NCBI GenBank assembly: GCA_025462885.1
Contig: JAOAPN010000015.1
Location: forward strand, 1-64,000
Direction: 5' to 3'
DNA from: Acidobacteriaceae bacterium
GTDB taxonomy: Bacteria > Acidobacteriota > Terriglobia > Terriglobales > Acidobacteriaceae
DNA length: 64,000 nucleotides
This document shows, one piece after another, positions 1 to 7,748 of the stretch. Numbering within the stretch: position 1 is the first letter of the stretch; every line of letters begins with the position of its first letter. The position numbers and the translations under genes are program-made. The notes under the pieces are model-generated. The model ran no database searches, was not told where the DNA came from, and saw only the letters and a program-made list of their open reading frames with translations.

Positions 1-142
1 TATTCGCTTCCTCCGGCCTGCGGCTGGCCTGAAGGCCACTTTTCCCACACCCTGCACTTGCCGCCCTCGATGGCGTGGGCCATGGCCAAGGCGTGTTTGG
101 GAGCAAACACAGCACAGCCATTCAAAAACGGAGGAACCACCC

Positions 143-1105
143 ATGAATACCGCCATCGTCACCACAACCGCAGCCACCGTCAGCCCGTTTATCCAGAACC
201 TCCAACAGCACCAGCAACAGCAACCGCAAACCTCGAAAGAGGCAATCGCAGCCAATGTCAAAGCCCTTATCGAGCAGTTGGAAGAGGGGCATAGCGAAGG
301 TCTAACCGCCTACCTCATGGCTATGGGCAGGTTCCACAATTACAGCTTCGGAAACATCTTGGAGATCGCACGGCAGAGGCCGGGTGCTACCCGCGTTGCC
401 GGAATGTATGCGTGGAACCAGCTAGGCCGCAAGGTCAACAAGGGTGAGAAGGGCATCCGCATCTTGGCACCCATGCTAGGCGTTCGTCGCAAGAAGGATG
501 AAGAAGCCGCCAAGGATGTCACCACACAGAATCAGTCTGTCTTAGTTGGCTTCCGTTCCGTGTATGTCTTCGATGTTCTGCAAACCGATGGCTTGGAGCT
601 TCCAGAGCTTCTAAGCCGTGTCAGTGGCGATGTGGGAGAGCGCATGGAGCGGCTGCTCGACTTCATCGCAGCGCAGGACATCTTGCTTGAGTTCAAGGAG
701 AGCATCGCCCCGGCGTTGGGGAGGAGCTACGGAGGCAAGATCGTTTTGCTTCCCGGCCAGACACCCGCCGAGGAGTTCAGCACTCTTGTCCACGAAGTGG
801 CGCACGAGATGTTGCACAAGGCATCGCGGCGCATCGCTACGACGAAGGTTGTGCGCGAGACGGAAGCAGAGGCAATCGCCTTTGTAGTCGGCAGAACCAT
901 CGGCCTAGATACAGGCCGAGCGTCCGCAGATTACATCCACCTGTACCACGGCAATGCGGCACTCCTCACTGAGAGCCTTGAAGTCATTCAGAAAACCTCA
1001 GCCGTCATTCTTGCCGCGCTCGAAAACCCCGCAGTAGAAGCCGCAACAGAACCCGATGCAGTAGTGGGAACGGAACCCGATGCAGAACTGGCGAAGGTGG
1101 CCTAA
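143..1105 (+). CDS. ArdC-like antirestriction protein / zinc metallopeptidase
   Basis: Plasmid-type ArdC protein of 320 residues. ArdC proteins enter the recipient with transferred single-stranded DNA, bind it and help the element escape restriction. The N-terminal part (about residues 30-145) matches the ssDNA-binding domain, with the family stretch YSFGNILEI near residue 67. The C-terminal part carries a zinc-peptidase motif HEVAH at residues 217-221 and a downstream ETEAEA glutamate segment as possible third ligand. A Gln-rich stretch (residues 20-29) and an acidic Glu/Pro tail flank the domains. GGAGGA sits just before the ATG. The stop overlaps the next ATG (TAATG), so the two genes are coupled. 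With ParB downstream it marks a mobile-element maintenance block. Confidence 0.9.
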   Translation: MNTAIVTTTAATVSPFIQNLQQHQQQQPQTSKEAIAANVKALIEQLEEGHSEGLTAYLMAMGRFHNYSFGNILEIARQRPGATRVAGMYAWNQLGRKVNKGEKGIRILAPMLGVRRKKDEEAAKDVTTQNQSVLVGFRSVYVFDVLQTDGLELPELLSRVSGDVGERMERLLDFIAAQDILLEFKESIAPALGRSYGGKIVLLPGQTPAEEFSTLVHEVAHEMLHKASRRIATTKVVRETEAEAIAFVVGRTIGLDTGRASADYIHLYHGNAALLTESLEVIQKTSAVILAALENPAVEAATEPDAVVGTEPDAELAKVA

Positions 1106-1518
1106 TGCAGACCATCCTTCAAATCCTCAAGATGGCCGGAGGGTGGCACCCCGGCCTCTATCTCAAGATCGACAACGCCCCCTACATGGAGCTGGTCATC
1201 GAGGCGATGGACGAGTCCGGCCCGATGGGACTCCCCGCGCTTTCTGTTGCGCACTACGGCGAACAGCACGGCGACCTTATGCGCGACCCCGAGATGTGCT
1301 TCGAGCTTGGCATGGCGGGCGGCGCTCATCTCGATCCTTGGTACTGGCGTAACGATTGCGTTGCCGTCGAGCAGTGGAGCCGCAACATCGTGCGCGACCA
1401 CTACGTGCATCTTGTACAGCTTCACGAGCAGCACAAACGCTTCGCCGCGACGTGGGATAACAACCTGCGTTTGCAGGGATTCGTAGAGGCTTTCACGGAC
1501 AAGTGCATTCGTGGCTAG
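1105..1518 (+). CDS. Small conserved element protein (DUF6908-like)
   Basis: A 137-residue soluble protein without membrane segments or signal. The features LYLKIDNAPYMELVIE, LPALSVAHYGEQ and a Trp/Tyr-rich C-terminal half resemble the DUF6908 family, which I recall beside ArdC and ParB genes on plasmids and integrated elements; that family assignment is from memory. The start overlaps the ArdC stop, so it is translationally coupled. Biochemical function is unknown; the context suggests a role in establishment or maintenance of the element. Confidence 0.75.
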   Translation: MQTILQILKMAGGWHPGLYLKIDNAPYMELVIEAMDESGPMGLPALSVAHYGEQHGDLMRDPEMCFELGMAGGAHLDPWYWRNDCVAVEQWSRNIVRDHYVHLVQLHEQHKRFAATWDNNLRLQGFVEAFTDKCIRG

Positions 1519-1598
1519 TCCGCTCCCTTGGAGCGGAAGAGTCAGTGTGTCTCCGCTCCGCGCATTTACCCTCAACCGCTCGAAAGGAGCACACCATC

Positions 1599-3185
1599 AT
1601 GGAAACGCAAATCGTCAATCCCACGGAATACCGCGACGTAACACTCGCTTTGCTGAATGAGTCCAAGACCAATCCACGCCGCACCTTCGAAGAAGTTGCC
1701 TTGAAAGAACTTGCATCGTCCATCCGTACCCAGGGTGTACTCTCGCCCTTGTTGGTTCGTCCTCTCACTGAGAATGGCTTCGAGATCATCGCTGGAGCCC
1801 GGCGTTACCGCGCCGCGCAGATGGCCGAAGTCCCGACCGTGCCCGTCCGCATCGTTCATCTCTCCGATGCAGCCGCGTTAGAGGCTCAATTGGTGGAGAA
1901 CCTTGTTAGGTCTGAAATCCACCCGATGGAAGAAGCGCAGGGGTTTCGGGCTTTGCTGGACTTGGAAGACCCCAAGTACAGCATCGAGCAGATCGCGGCG
2001 AAGGTGGGCAAATCGCCCGTCTTCGTGGCTTCGAGGTTGAAATTGTCTGACCTCGTACCCGCTGCGGTCGATGCGTTCTATGCCGATGAAATTGGTGTAG
2101 GCCATGCTCTGCTGTTGGCGAAGCTGCCCTCCGACCAGCAGGAAGCCGCGCTTCAAGCCTGTTTCAAGGAGGTATACAACGGCAGTCACAAACCAGCCCG
2201 CATTCTGCTACCCGTCCGCAACCTGCAATTCTGGATTGACTCGAACATTCTGTTAGTCCTGAAGGATGCGCCGTTCAATAAGCGGGACGCGCAGCTTGTC
2301 CCCGCCGCTGGCAGTTGTGCCGATTGCCCGAAGCGGACAGGCCATAACAAGCTGCTGTTTGGCGATGACCTCGGGAGACAGGGTGACCGATGCACCGACC
2401 CCAATTGCTACGCTGCCAAAGTCTCAGCGCACGTCGCGCAGACTCTCGCCGCGAAGCCGGAGTTGGTGCAGATCAGCACAGCCTATGGCGCACAGAAAGA
2501 TGGAAGCCCCGTATTGCCGAGGAACAGGTACACCGCGATTCGGGACGACAAGCCGAAGTCGAAAGACGACGTGAAGCGGCCCGAGTTCAAGATGTGCAAG
2601 TTCACCACCGCGGCCATCATCACCGAAGGCAGCGACGTTGGCACCATCCACAAGGTATGTGCCAATCCCACTTGCCCCGTCCATCATCCGAAACAGCCAA
2701 CCAGCCGCAACGATGAGAAGTGGAAGGCCGAGCAGGACAAACAGCGCAAGGAACAGGCCATCGCCAACACGACCGGACTCCGTGTCCTCTCCGCTGTGAG
2801 CGCCGCCGTTCCCGTTCGTCTCATGAAGCGTGACCTGCTCTTCATTCTTGAAAAGCTGGTAGGCGTTATGGATGAGAACCGCGTCGAGATGCTGGCGCGG
2901 CAGCACGGCATCCGCCAGAAGCGCGACGATGGAGGCGTCGGCAAAACGCTGACCGCATTTATTCGCCGTGCGGATGAAGGCACGCTCTCCCGGCTGACGG
3001 TGGAGGCCAGCATCCTGTTGGCGTCCTCGCGGGGCAATCCCACCGCAATCCTCAAAGAAGCTGCCACCGCCTACAAGGTGGACACCGAAGCCATCACCCT
3101 CAAGGTGAAGCAGGAGTTCTCCGCGAAGGACAAGGCAAAGAAAACCCCACAGCCAGCACCCAAGGCCGCGAAGAAGGTGGCCTAG
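1599..3185 (+). CDS. ParB/Srx-type DNA-binding partition-like protein
   Basis: A 528-residue ParB-family protein. The N-terminal ParB/sulfiredoxin-fold domain contains GARRYRAA (residues 66-73) and ENLVRSEIHPMEEA (from 100), the CTP-binding and ParB-box signatures. A KorB-like helix-turn-helix follows at about 125-150. The middle holds paired cysteines C240/C243 and C265/C270 and later a CANPTC pair, suggesting one or two zinc-binding modules seen in plasmid ParB/ArdC-associated homologues. The C-terminus is Lys/Pro/Ala rich. The ATG at 1599 is chosen over an upstream one because AAAGGAG precedes it at the right distance. No ParA partner is visible in the window, so it may act as a regulator or accessory protein rather than in classical partition. 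Confidence 0.9.
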   Translation: METQIVNPTEYRDVTLALLNESKTNPRRTFEEVALKELASSIRTQGVLSPLLVRPLTENGFEIIAGARRYRAAQMAEVPTVPVRIVHLSDAAALEAQLVENLVRSEIHPMEEAQGFRALLDLEDPKYSIEQIAAKVGKSPVFVASRLKLSDLVPAAVDAFYADEIGVGHALLLAKLPSDQQEAALQACFKEVYNGSHKPARILLPVRNLQFWIDSNILLVLKDAPFNKRDAQLVPAAGSCADCPKRTGHNKLLFGDDLGRQGDRCTDPNCYAAKVSAHVAQTLAAKPELVQISTAYGAQKDGSPVLPRNRYTAIRDDKPKSKDDVKRPEFKMCKFTTAAIITEGSDVGTIHKVCANPTCPVHHPKQPTSRNDEKWKAEQDKQRKEQAIANTTGLRVLSAVSAAVPVRLMKRDLLFILEKLVGVMDENRVEMLARQHGIRQKRDDGGVGKTLTAFIRRADEGTLSRLTVEASILLASSRGNPTAILKEAATAYKVDTEAITLKVKQEFSAKDKAKKTPQPAPKAAKKVA

Positions 3186-3197
3186 TTGTCCAACCAT

Positions 3198-3231
3198 CGA
3201 GGGGCGGGTACTGCGCCGTCCCTCGTCTTTT
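3198..3231 (+). terminator. Rho-independent terminator after parB-like gene
   Basis: A 10-bp stem with one G-U pair (arms 3198-3207 and 3216-3225) is followed directly by TCTTTT. It lies 13 bases after the ParB-like stop and would end the ArdC-ParB operon. Confidence 0.7.
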
Positions 3232-3245
3232 AGCTCAAAAATCGC

Positions 3246-3276
3246 GCAGGGAGAAACCTTGCTGGTTTCTCCCTGC
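3246..3276. repeat. 13-bp perfect inverted repeat
   Basis: Arms 3246-3258 and 3264-3276 pair perfectly around the loop TTGCT. There is no T-run after it. It may be a second transcription or RNA-stability barrier after the ParB operon. The rest of the gap 3186-3490 holds only this and the two neighbouring hairpins. Confidence 0.5.
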
Positions 3277-3402
3277 ACCCTCATCCGGCCTGTCCCGGCC
3301 CCCGCTCGCCGGCGCCGTTCTTTGCAGCCTTCTTCGCGCCGCCTTAAGGATCCGTCTTCTTGGCTGGCATCCTCCTGGCCCGGCACTCGTCGCCTAAACG
3401 AT

Positions 3403-3445
3403 GTAAGCAGCGCGGCATCCGAGATGCGGATGCCGCGCTGCTTAC
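3403..3445. terminator. Strong 18-bp hairpin, probably bidirectional terminator
   Basis: A perfect 18-bp stem (3403-3420 and 3428-3445, 7-base loop) is followed on the plus strand by CTTTTATT. It lies 45 bp beyond the stop of the minus-strand Dabb gene and downstream of the plus-strand ParB operon, so it can insulate the two convergent units. Its stem shares the element GCGGCATCC/GGATGCCGC with the hairpin at 3847-3871 on the other side of the Dabb gene. Confidence 0.7.
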
Positions 3446-3490
3446 CTTTTATTCGCACTCGATTTCACGACCGCGCTACAGGCGGCTGGA

Positions 3491-3781
3491 TTAGCCTTCG
3501 AAATCGAGCTCGACGGCATCCTCAATCAGCGGCCGTAGCCATTTAAGCGCAGCCTGATGAACTGGATGCTGCTCGTAGGCGTCGGCAGCGGCCTTACTCT
3601 CAAAGATCAGAAGGCCAGCGAAGGTGTAACCCTTGCCGCGAGTGGAGACGTTCGGACCAGTGTGGACGTCGATCAGTCCGGGGACGGGGCCGCGGAAGGC
3701 AAGAATCTCTTGGCTGGCGCGGTTCTTATCGGCCTCGGTGGCCTCGGGCTTCCAACGAAAACCGAAGATGTGGATGAACAT
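3491..3781 (-). CDS. Dabb-domain (stress-responsive alpha/beta barrel) protein
   Basis: A 96-residue protein of the Dabb fold, a dimeric ferredoxin-like barrel. The start IHIFGFRWKPEATEAD, the central PGLIDVHTGPNVS and the end YEQHPVHQAALKWLRPLIED are typical of the family. Members include plant stress proteins and small cyclases or monooxygenases; the substrate cannot be told. AGGAGG before the ATG gives a clear start. It lies in the same direction as the SDR gene upstream (3878-4630), but a hairpin separates them, so it may be read separately. Confidence 0.85.
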   Translation of the reverse strand: MFIHIFGFRWKPEATEADKNRASQEILAFRGPVPGLIDVHTGPNVSTRGKGYTFAGLLIFESKAAADAYEQHPVHQAALKWLRPLIEDAVELDFEG

Positions 3782-3846
3782 GGGAACCTCCTGGGGGCTG
3801 CAATCAGCGTAGAGATGGAACGGACTTCGAACACAAAGAACTCAAC

Positions 3847-3871
3847 GCGGCATCCGAAACGCGGATGCCGC
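3847..3871 (-). terminator. Hairpin after the SDR gene
   Basis: A 10-bp perfect stem (3847-3856 and 3862-3871) with a 5-base loop starts 7 bp beyond the SDR stop on the minus strand. No clear U-tract follows. Its arms repeat the core of the stem at 3403-3445. Confidence 0.5.
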
Positions 3872-3877
3872 TGGAGC

Positions 3878-4630
3878 TTACATGGTTTGGCCGCCGGAGA
3901 CGACGATCTGCTGTCCGTTGACCCAGCCTGATTCATCGGAGGCCAGGAAGACAGCGACAGTTCCGATATCGTCAGGCTGACCAACACGGCCCAAGGGGGT
4001 CGTGTTCAAAATCAACTTATGGAAGTCGCCGCCGACCACACCGGCAGTTACGGCACCTTCGGTCTCGATCAGACCGGGGTTCAACGAATTGACGCGGATC
4101 TTGCGTGGACCGAGTTCCTTCGAAAGAGAAATAGTGATGGAGTCGACGGCACCCTTCGTTCCCGAGTAAATAGACCCGTACGCAGGCGACATCTTGGCCA
4201 CCCCAGAACCGATGTTGATGATTGAGCCGCCCTCGGCTGGGAACAAAGGCGATGCTTCCTTGACTCCTAGAAGTAGCCCTAAGACATTGAGGTTGAACTG
4301 CCGCGCGAACTCCTCAGGAGAGGTCGCTTCGACCGGTAGGAATGCATAGACACCGGCATTGTTCACGAGAATATCGATCTTCCCGTGCTGCTTCTTCAGC
4401 TCCGCAAAGACCCGAGTGATGTCTTCAGCCTTCGAGAAGTCACCTTGGACGGCGGTTGCTTTCCCCCCAGCAGATACGATTTCGGAAACCGTTTTGTCGG
4501 CGCCTTCTTTGCTTGTGGCATAGTTGACGACAACAGCAGCGCCGGCAGCTGCCAGATGCTTCGCGATCGATGCGCCGATACCCTTGGAAGCACCGGTTAC
4601 GAGAGCGACTTTATTTGTGAGTTTGCTCAT
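3878..4630 (-). CDS. SDR-family oxidoreductase (FabG-like)
   Basis: A 250-residue classical short-chain dehydrogenase/reductase, expected to use NAD(P)H on a carbonyl or hydroxyl substrate. Visible motifs: TGASKGIGASIA cofactor loop (residues 13-24), NNAG (about 90), the catalytic Ser region INIGSG, YSGTKGA (Tyr-x-x-x-Lys), the post-catalytic NPGLIETEG, and the C-terminal GWVNGQQIVVSGG. This is the FabG/glucose-dehydrogenase layout at normal length. AAAGGA precedes the ATG. It is divergent from the ArsR gene at 5095 across an AT-rich gap and may be controlled by it. The substrate is unknown. Confidence 0.92.
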   Translation of the reverse strand: MSKLTNKVALVTGASKGIGASIAKHLAAAGAAVVVNYATSKEGADKTVSEIVSAGGKATAVQGDFSKAEDITRVFAELKKQHGKIDILVNNAGVYAFLPVEATSPEEFARQFNLNVLGLLLGVKEASPLFPAEGGSIINIGSGVAKMSPAYGSIYSGTKGAVDSITISLSKELGPRKIRVNSLNPGLIETEGAVTAGVVGGDFHKLILNTTPLGRVGQPDDIGTVAVFLASDESGWVNGQQIVVSGGQTM

Positions 4631-5094
4631 ACGTTAAATCCTTTATCGAGAAATTTAGACGCGAAGCAATCGACCGCCCACGTCCTTCTATGTGACGGCG
4701 CTAGGCCGATTTCGATTCTGAAAAATGTCTCCCGTCGACACCACAACTGACATTAAGATGTCACACCACTTCTATAATCACCTTATAAAACTGTCGTAAC
4801 GTATATTAATCGAATCATTTAGATGTTTATGGGCATCCAAGTTGATGCGCACTTGGATGGACGTCTTTCCACTCGAACAGCGCTGGATGATGGGCGGTGG
4901 AGGGGGTTTTCGCGATTTCCTCCCCTTGCTCTCGGTGAAGGAGAATCGCATTGCAGCCGAGAGACACCGCCTATCGTTTACAACGCGCTGATGGCGAACA
5001 AAGCCGCATTCAGAGCCGAGAGATGTTTTTGTCAGACGCGGGTGCTACCAGCGTTCTCAACCGAAAAGAGAGCCACCGAAGTAGTCCACCGCGT
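4631..5094. promoter_or_regulatory. Divergent promoter region between SDR and ArsR genes
   Basis: The part nearest the SDR gene (about 4740-4825) is AT-rich and suited to divergent promoters. The remainder up to 5094 shows no convincing gene. It could encode an N-terminal extension of the ArsR protein if an upstream start is used. No clear operator palindrome was found. Confidence 0.4.
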
Positions 5095-5364
5095 ATGGAA
5101 CAGAACGACATATTCCGAGCGCTTGCCGACCCTGCCCGTAGGCAAGTGCTAGCCCTGCTTCGTGAAGGTGAGAAAAACGCCGGCGATCTCTCTGCTCACT
5201 TCAATCTGGGTAAGCCAGCAATGTCCTATCACTTCTCGGTTCTGAAAGGATCGGGATTGATTCTTTCCCACAGAGACGGAGCTGAGATCTGGTACTGCCT
5301 CAACAGGGAAGTCTTGCTGGACATCAGGTCATGGGTAGTTGACCTTGTCCGCAACAGCAAATAG
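5095..5364 (+). CDS. ArsR-family winged-helix repressor
   Basis: An 89-residue ArsR/SmtB-type regulator. The segment IFRALADPARRQVLALLREGEK starts the domain, followed by the recognition helix region KPAMSYHFSVLKGSGLI and the wing HRDGAEIWYCLN. It is closest in form to the SdpR/autorepressor branch; no metal-binding cysteine cluster is seen. The ATG at 5095 puts the domain at the N-terminus as in most homologues. Its ribosome site is weak, and an upstream start adding about 24-48 residues is possible. It precedes the HD-hydrolase gene by 94 bp in the same direction and likely controls it or the divergent SDR gene. Confidence 0.85.
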   Translation: MEQNDIFRALADPARRQVLALLREGEKNAGDLSAHFNLGKPAMSYHFSVLKGSGLILSHRDGAEIWYCLNREVLLDIRSWVVDLVRNSK

Positions 5365-5458
5365 GAGAGCATGTCCGAATCTGCTGGATCAACGTCATGG
5401 CAGCCCGTCCTGCAAGTAGCTACTGTAGTCCCGTAGGCAAATTAACTGGAGGCTCAAC

Positions 5459-6106
5459 ATGAGCATCGCGAACACCACTCTTGGCATTCATATTCCTGAC
5501 AGTAAGCTGGCAGTCGAAATCACCGCGTTCATTCGCGATACTGAAACTGAACTGCTCTTCAACCACTCTAGCCGGGTGTTCTACTTTGGCGCGATCGCGG
5601 GCAAACAGCGCGGGCTTCGATTCGATCCTGAACTGTTGTATGCAGGCGCAATGTTTCACGACCTCGGCCTTATGCCCAGTCATAGCAGTCCCGCAGATCG
5701 GTTCGAGGTGGATGGGGCCAATGCGGCAAGATCGTTTCTGGAAGAACGCGGGGTAGCAGTCCAGGACCTTGACACAGTTTGGACCTCCATCGCCCTTCAC
5801 ACCACACCCGGTATCCCGCAGTATATGCACCCCGTGATCGCGTTGGTGACTGCCGGCGTGGAGATGGATGTGCTTGGATTGACGTATGCGGAATACTCAG
5901 ACGAGGTTCGCAATGCCGTCGTGGCCAAATACCCACGCACACCGAACTTCAAGGAAGACATTCTCCAAGCCTTTTATGACGGCATTCACCGGAAACCGGA
6001 CACCACCTTCGGCAACGTCAAAGCGGACGTAATCGCCGACAAAGATGCTCGGTTCGTGCGCGGCAACTTTTGTAGCGTGATCCGTTCTTCCAAGTGGGTC
6101 GGTTAG
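5459..6106 (+). CDS. HD-domain hydrolase, cyanamide-hydratase-like
   Basis: A cytoplasmic 215-residue HD-superfamily metal hydrolase. Metal ligand candidates are H36 (LLFNHSSRV), H67-D68 (AMFHDLG) and H114 (IALHTTPG). The pattern NHS-x-R-V, FHDLG and ALHTTPG is that of the cyanamide hydratase (Cah/Ddi2) branch, which hydrates cyanamide to urea; the actual substrate here is not established. GGAGG precedes the ATG. It is about half identical in its core to the Tat-exported protein at 6876-7676. It lies downstream of the ArsR gene and convergent with the MOSC gene. Confidence 0.85.
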   Translation: MSIANTTLGIHIPDSKLAVEITAFIRDTETELLFNHSSRVFYFGAIAGKQRGLRFDPELLYAGAMFHDLGLMPSHSSPADRFEVDGANAARSFLEERGVAVQDLDTVWTSIALHTTPGIPQYMHPVIALVTAGVEMDVLGLTYAEYSDEVRNAVVAKYPRTPNFKEDILQAFYDGIHRKPDTTFGNVKADVIADKDARFVRGNFCSVIRSSKWVG

Positions 6107-6168
6107 AGGTCCAGCGGATCGACGAACAATTCCCCTTACCTGTCTGGCGCCGGGCCATAAACACGCAA

Positions 6169-6204
6169 CCAGTCTCTCGATCTGTGGAGCGATCGAGAGA
6201 CTGG
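6169..6204. terminator. Bidirectional terminator hairpin
   Basis: A 14-bp perfect stem (6169-6182 and 6191-6204, 8-base loop) is followed on the plus strand by TCTGTTTT. It sits between the convergent HD (ends 6106) and MOSC (ends 6222) genes and can serve both. Confidence 0.75.
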
Positions 6205-6221
6205 TCTGTTTTGCAACGGCG

Positions 6222-6875
6222 CTAAGCTCGGGTGACACGTTCCTTCCAGAAGTCGGGCAACAGCGACAACCCCAAAATCTGACGGGAAGTGTTTGCGCTG
6301 GCTCGCTCCGAGAAGCTGTAGCGCCACACGTCTGCAATGCTGACGCTGCCTTGGGTACGCTCCACAAGCTCGATCTGATCGTGGACGCCGACAGTACCCT
6401 CCTGAAGAACCGAAGCGTACCATCCTGGCCGCCCTTCACGGAGGAACAGCGCCAGCATATCCTGCCGCCCAAAGCGGACCTGGAGCTTGTAACAGGGGCT
6501 GCGGGGTTGGATGACCTGCAAGATAGCATTCCCAAAGCGGATGACATCCCCGATGAACAACTGATCTTCCAGCAAGCCATCTGTCGTAATGTTCTCGCCG
6601 AAACTGCCGTGCTCCAGATCGCTCTGGAGCACGTCCTGCCAGTTGGGGTAATGCTCACGGGGGTAGAGGTAGACTGCTTTTTCCAACCCGCCATGAACTG
6701 AATGATCGGCCTGCGCGTCACCCTCAAGTCCAAGCACGCCAATGACGACCGGATGTCCCACTGGGTGCTTGAAGAACCCCGTTCTGACTGTTCGGCCACC
6801 GAAGGGTACTTCTCTCAGTGAGCCAATATTGACTGATGTGACGCGCTGTTGGAGTTTCAAGCCGTGCTCCTGCAA
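6222..6875 (-). CDS. MOSC-domain protein, YiiM-like
   Basis: About 217 residues, the length of YiiM (224). The MOSC domain shows GLEGDAQADHSVHGG (residues 49-63), YPREHYPNW (71-79), SFGENITTDGL and the conserved Cys in PRSPCYKL (C128). YiiM-type proteins use a molybdenum cofactor to reduce N-hydroxylated bases such as 6-N-hydroxylaminopurine. The short C-terminal helical domain (SVSIADVWRYSF) matches the YiiM 3-alpha domain. No ATG is available. TTG at 6875 directly follows the TAA of the upstream gene; a second TTG at 6860 has GCAGGAG six bases before it and may be the true start. It forms an operon with the exported HD protein. Confidence 0.88.
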   Translation of the reverse strand: MQEHGLKLQQRVTSVNIGSLREVPFGGRTVRTGFFKHPVGHPVVIGVLGLEGDAQADHSVHGGLEKAVYLYPREHYPNWQDVLQSDLEHGSFGENITTDGLLEDQLFIGDVIRFGNAILQVIQPRSPCYKLQVRFGRQDMLALFLREGRPGWYASVLQEGTVGVHDQIELVERTQGSVSIADVWRYSFSERASANTSRQILGLSLLPDFWKERVTRA

Positions 6876-7676
6876 TTAAGAGTTTTGGAAAGGAGAATTC
6901 TGGATCTGATCGTAGAAGTTGCTCCGCTTATAGTTGCGAATGAAGTGTGAGCAGATGTCCTCGTTACACGTTCCTTCCGCTGTCTGCGTCTTGTGCTCAA
7001 AACCGCCAAGGAATGCTTTCGCAATGTCCTGCTTGAAATTCACGCGCGGGTATTGCGCGACAACCTGCTTGCGGAGTTGTTCGGGAAAGTCGCTGTAGCC
7101 GATTCCGAGCACATCGAGGCCAACGCCGTTGTAGAGCAGTTCGACTTCTGTCGCCTTGTAAGCAGCAATGCCGGGGGTCGTGTGCAACGCGATCGCATCC
7201 CAAGCGATTTGAATGCGCTCCGTCGGAACGTCGAAATGCTCAAGGAACTGCCGGACAGCGTTGGCGCTATCGACCTCGAAACGATCCTCGGCACTGGAGA
7301 ATCTTTTGAGAAGTCCAAGATCGTGGAAAGCCGCACATACAAAGAGCAGTTCCTGATCGTAGGCTGCGTCGCTCTTACGGCCTAACTCGTTAGCCCAGAA
7401 GAATACTCGATGAGAATGGTTGAACAGCAGTGGAGTGCTGAATTCGTGCAGGAGGCCTGTGGCTTCGCGTGTTAGCTTCGTGTCTGGAACGCCGCTTTGA
7501 ACATTCTGAAACTGGCTCTGCGGGGTGGGTAATTGGATGATGTTCTTCGGTGTCCGAAATGAAGGACGTCCGTCAGCCGTTGTCGCAGGGTTGTTCTGGC
7601 CGCGCGCCGCGCCAAGGGTCATTGCTCCTGCGGTTATCGTTGTAGCCTTTAGGAAAGATCTTCTGTTCACTGTCAT
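6876..7676 (-). CDS. Tat-exported HD-domain protein, cyanamide-hydratase-like
   Basis: A 266-residue paralogue of the protein at 5459-6106 with an added twin-arginine signal: NRRSFLKATTITAGAMTLG (R5, R6), then a linker to about residue 65. HD-fold ligands are kept: H87 (LLFNHSHRV), H118-D119 (AAFHDLG) and H165 (IALHTTPG). The predicted location is periplasmic or cell-surface, which is uncommon for an HD hydrolase. GAGGTA precedes the ATG. The gene abuts the MOSC gene (TAA then TTG), so the two are probably one transcript. The substrate is unknown; the cyanamide-hydratase resemblance rests on motif pattern only. Confidence 0.85.
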   Translation of the reverse strand: MTVNRRSFLKATTITAGAMTLGAARGQNNPATTADGRPSFRTPKNIIQLPTPQSQFQNVQSGVPDTKLTREATGLLHEFSTPLLFNHSHRVFFWANELGRKSDAAYDQELLFVCAAFHDLGLLKRFSSAEDRFEVDSANAVRQFLEHFDVPTERIQIAWDAIALHTTPGIAAYKATEVELLYNGVGLDVLGIGYSDFPEQLRKQVVAQYPRVNFKQDIAKAFLGGFEHKTQTAEGTCNEDICSHFIRNYKRSNFYDQIQNSPFQNS

Positions 7677-7748
7677 TACCTCGCTCTTTAGAGAGCTTAG
7701 GAGACGCCGACGATGATCACAACGACTTAAACCAGACGCTTTCGGACA

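Noticed and set aside
2424..3458. 344-codon minus-strand frame across the ParB gene
   Set aside because: It lies antisense to a clear ParB-family protein, has no ribosome site and shows no domain.
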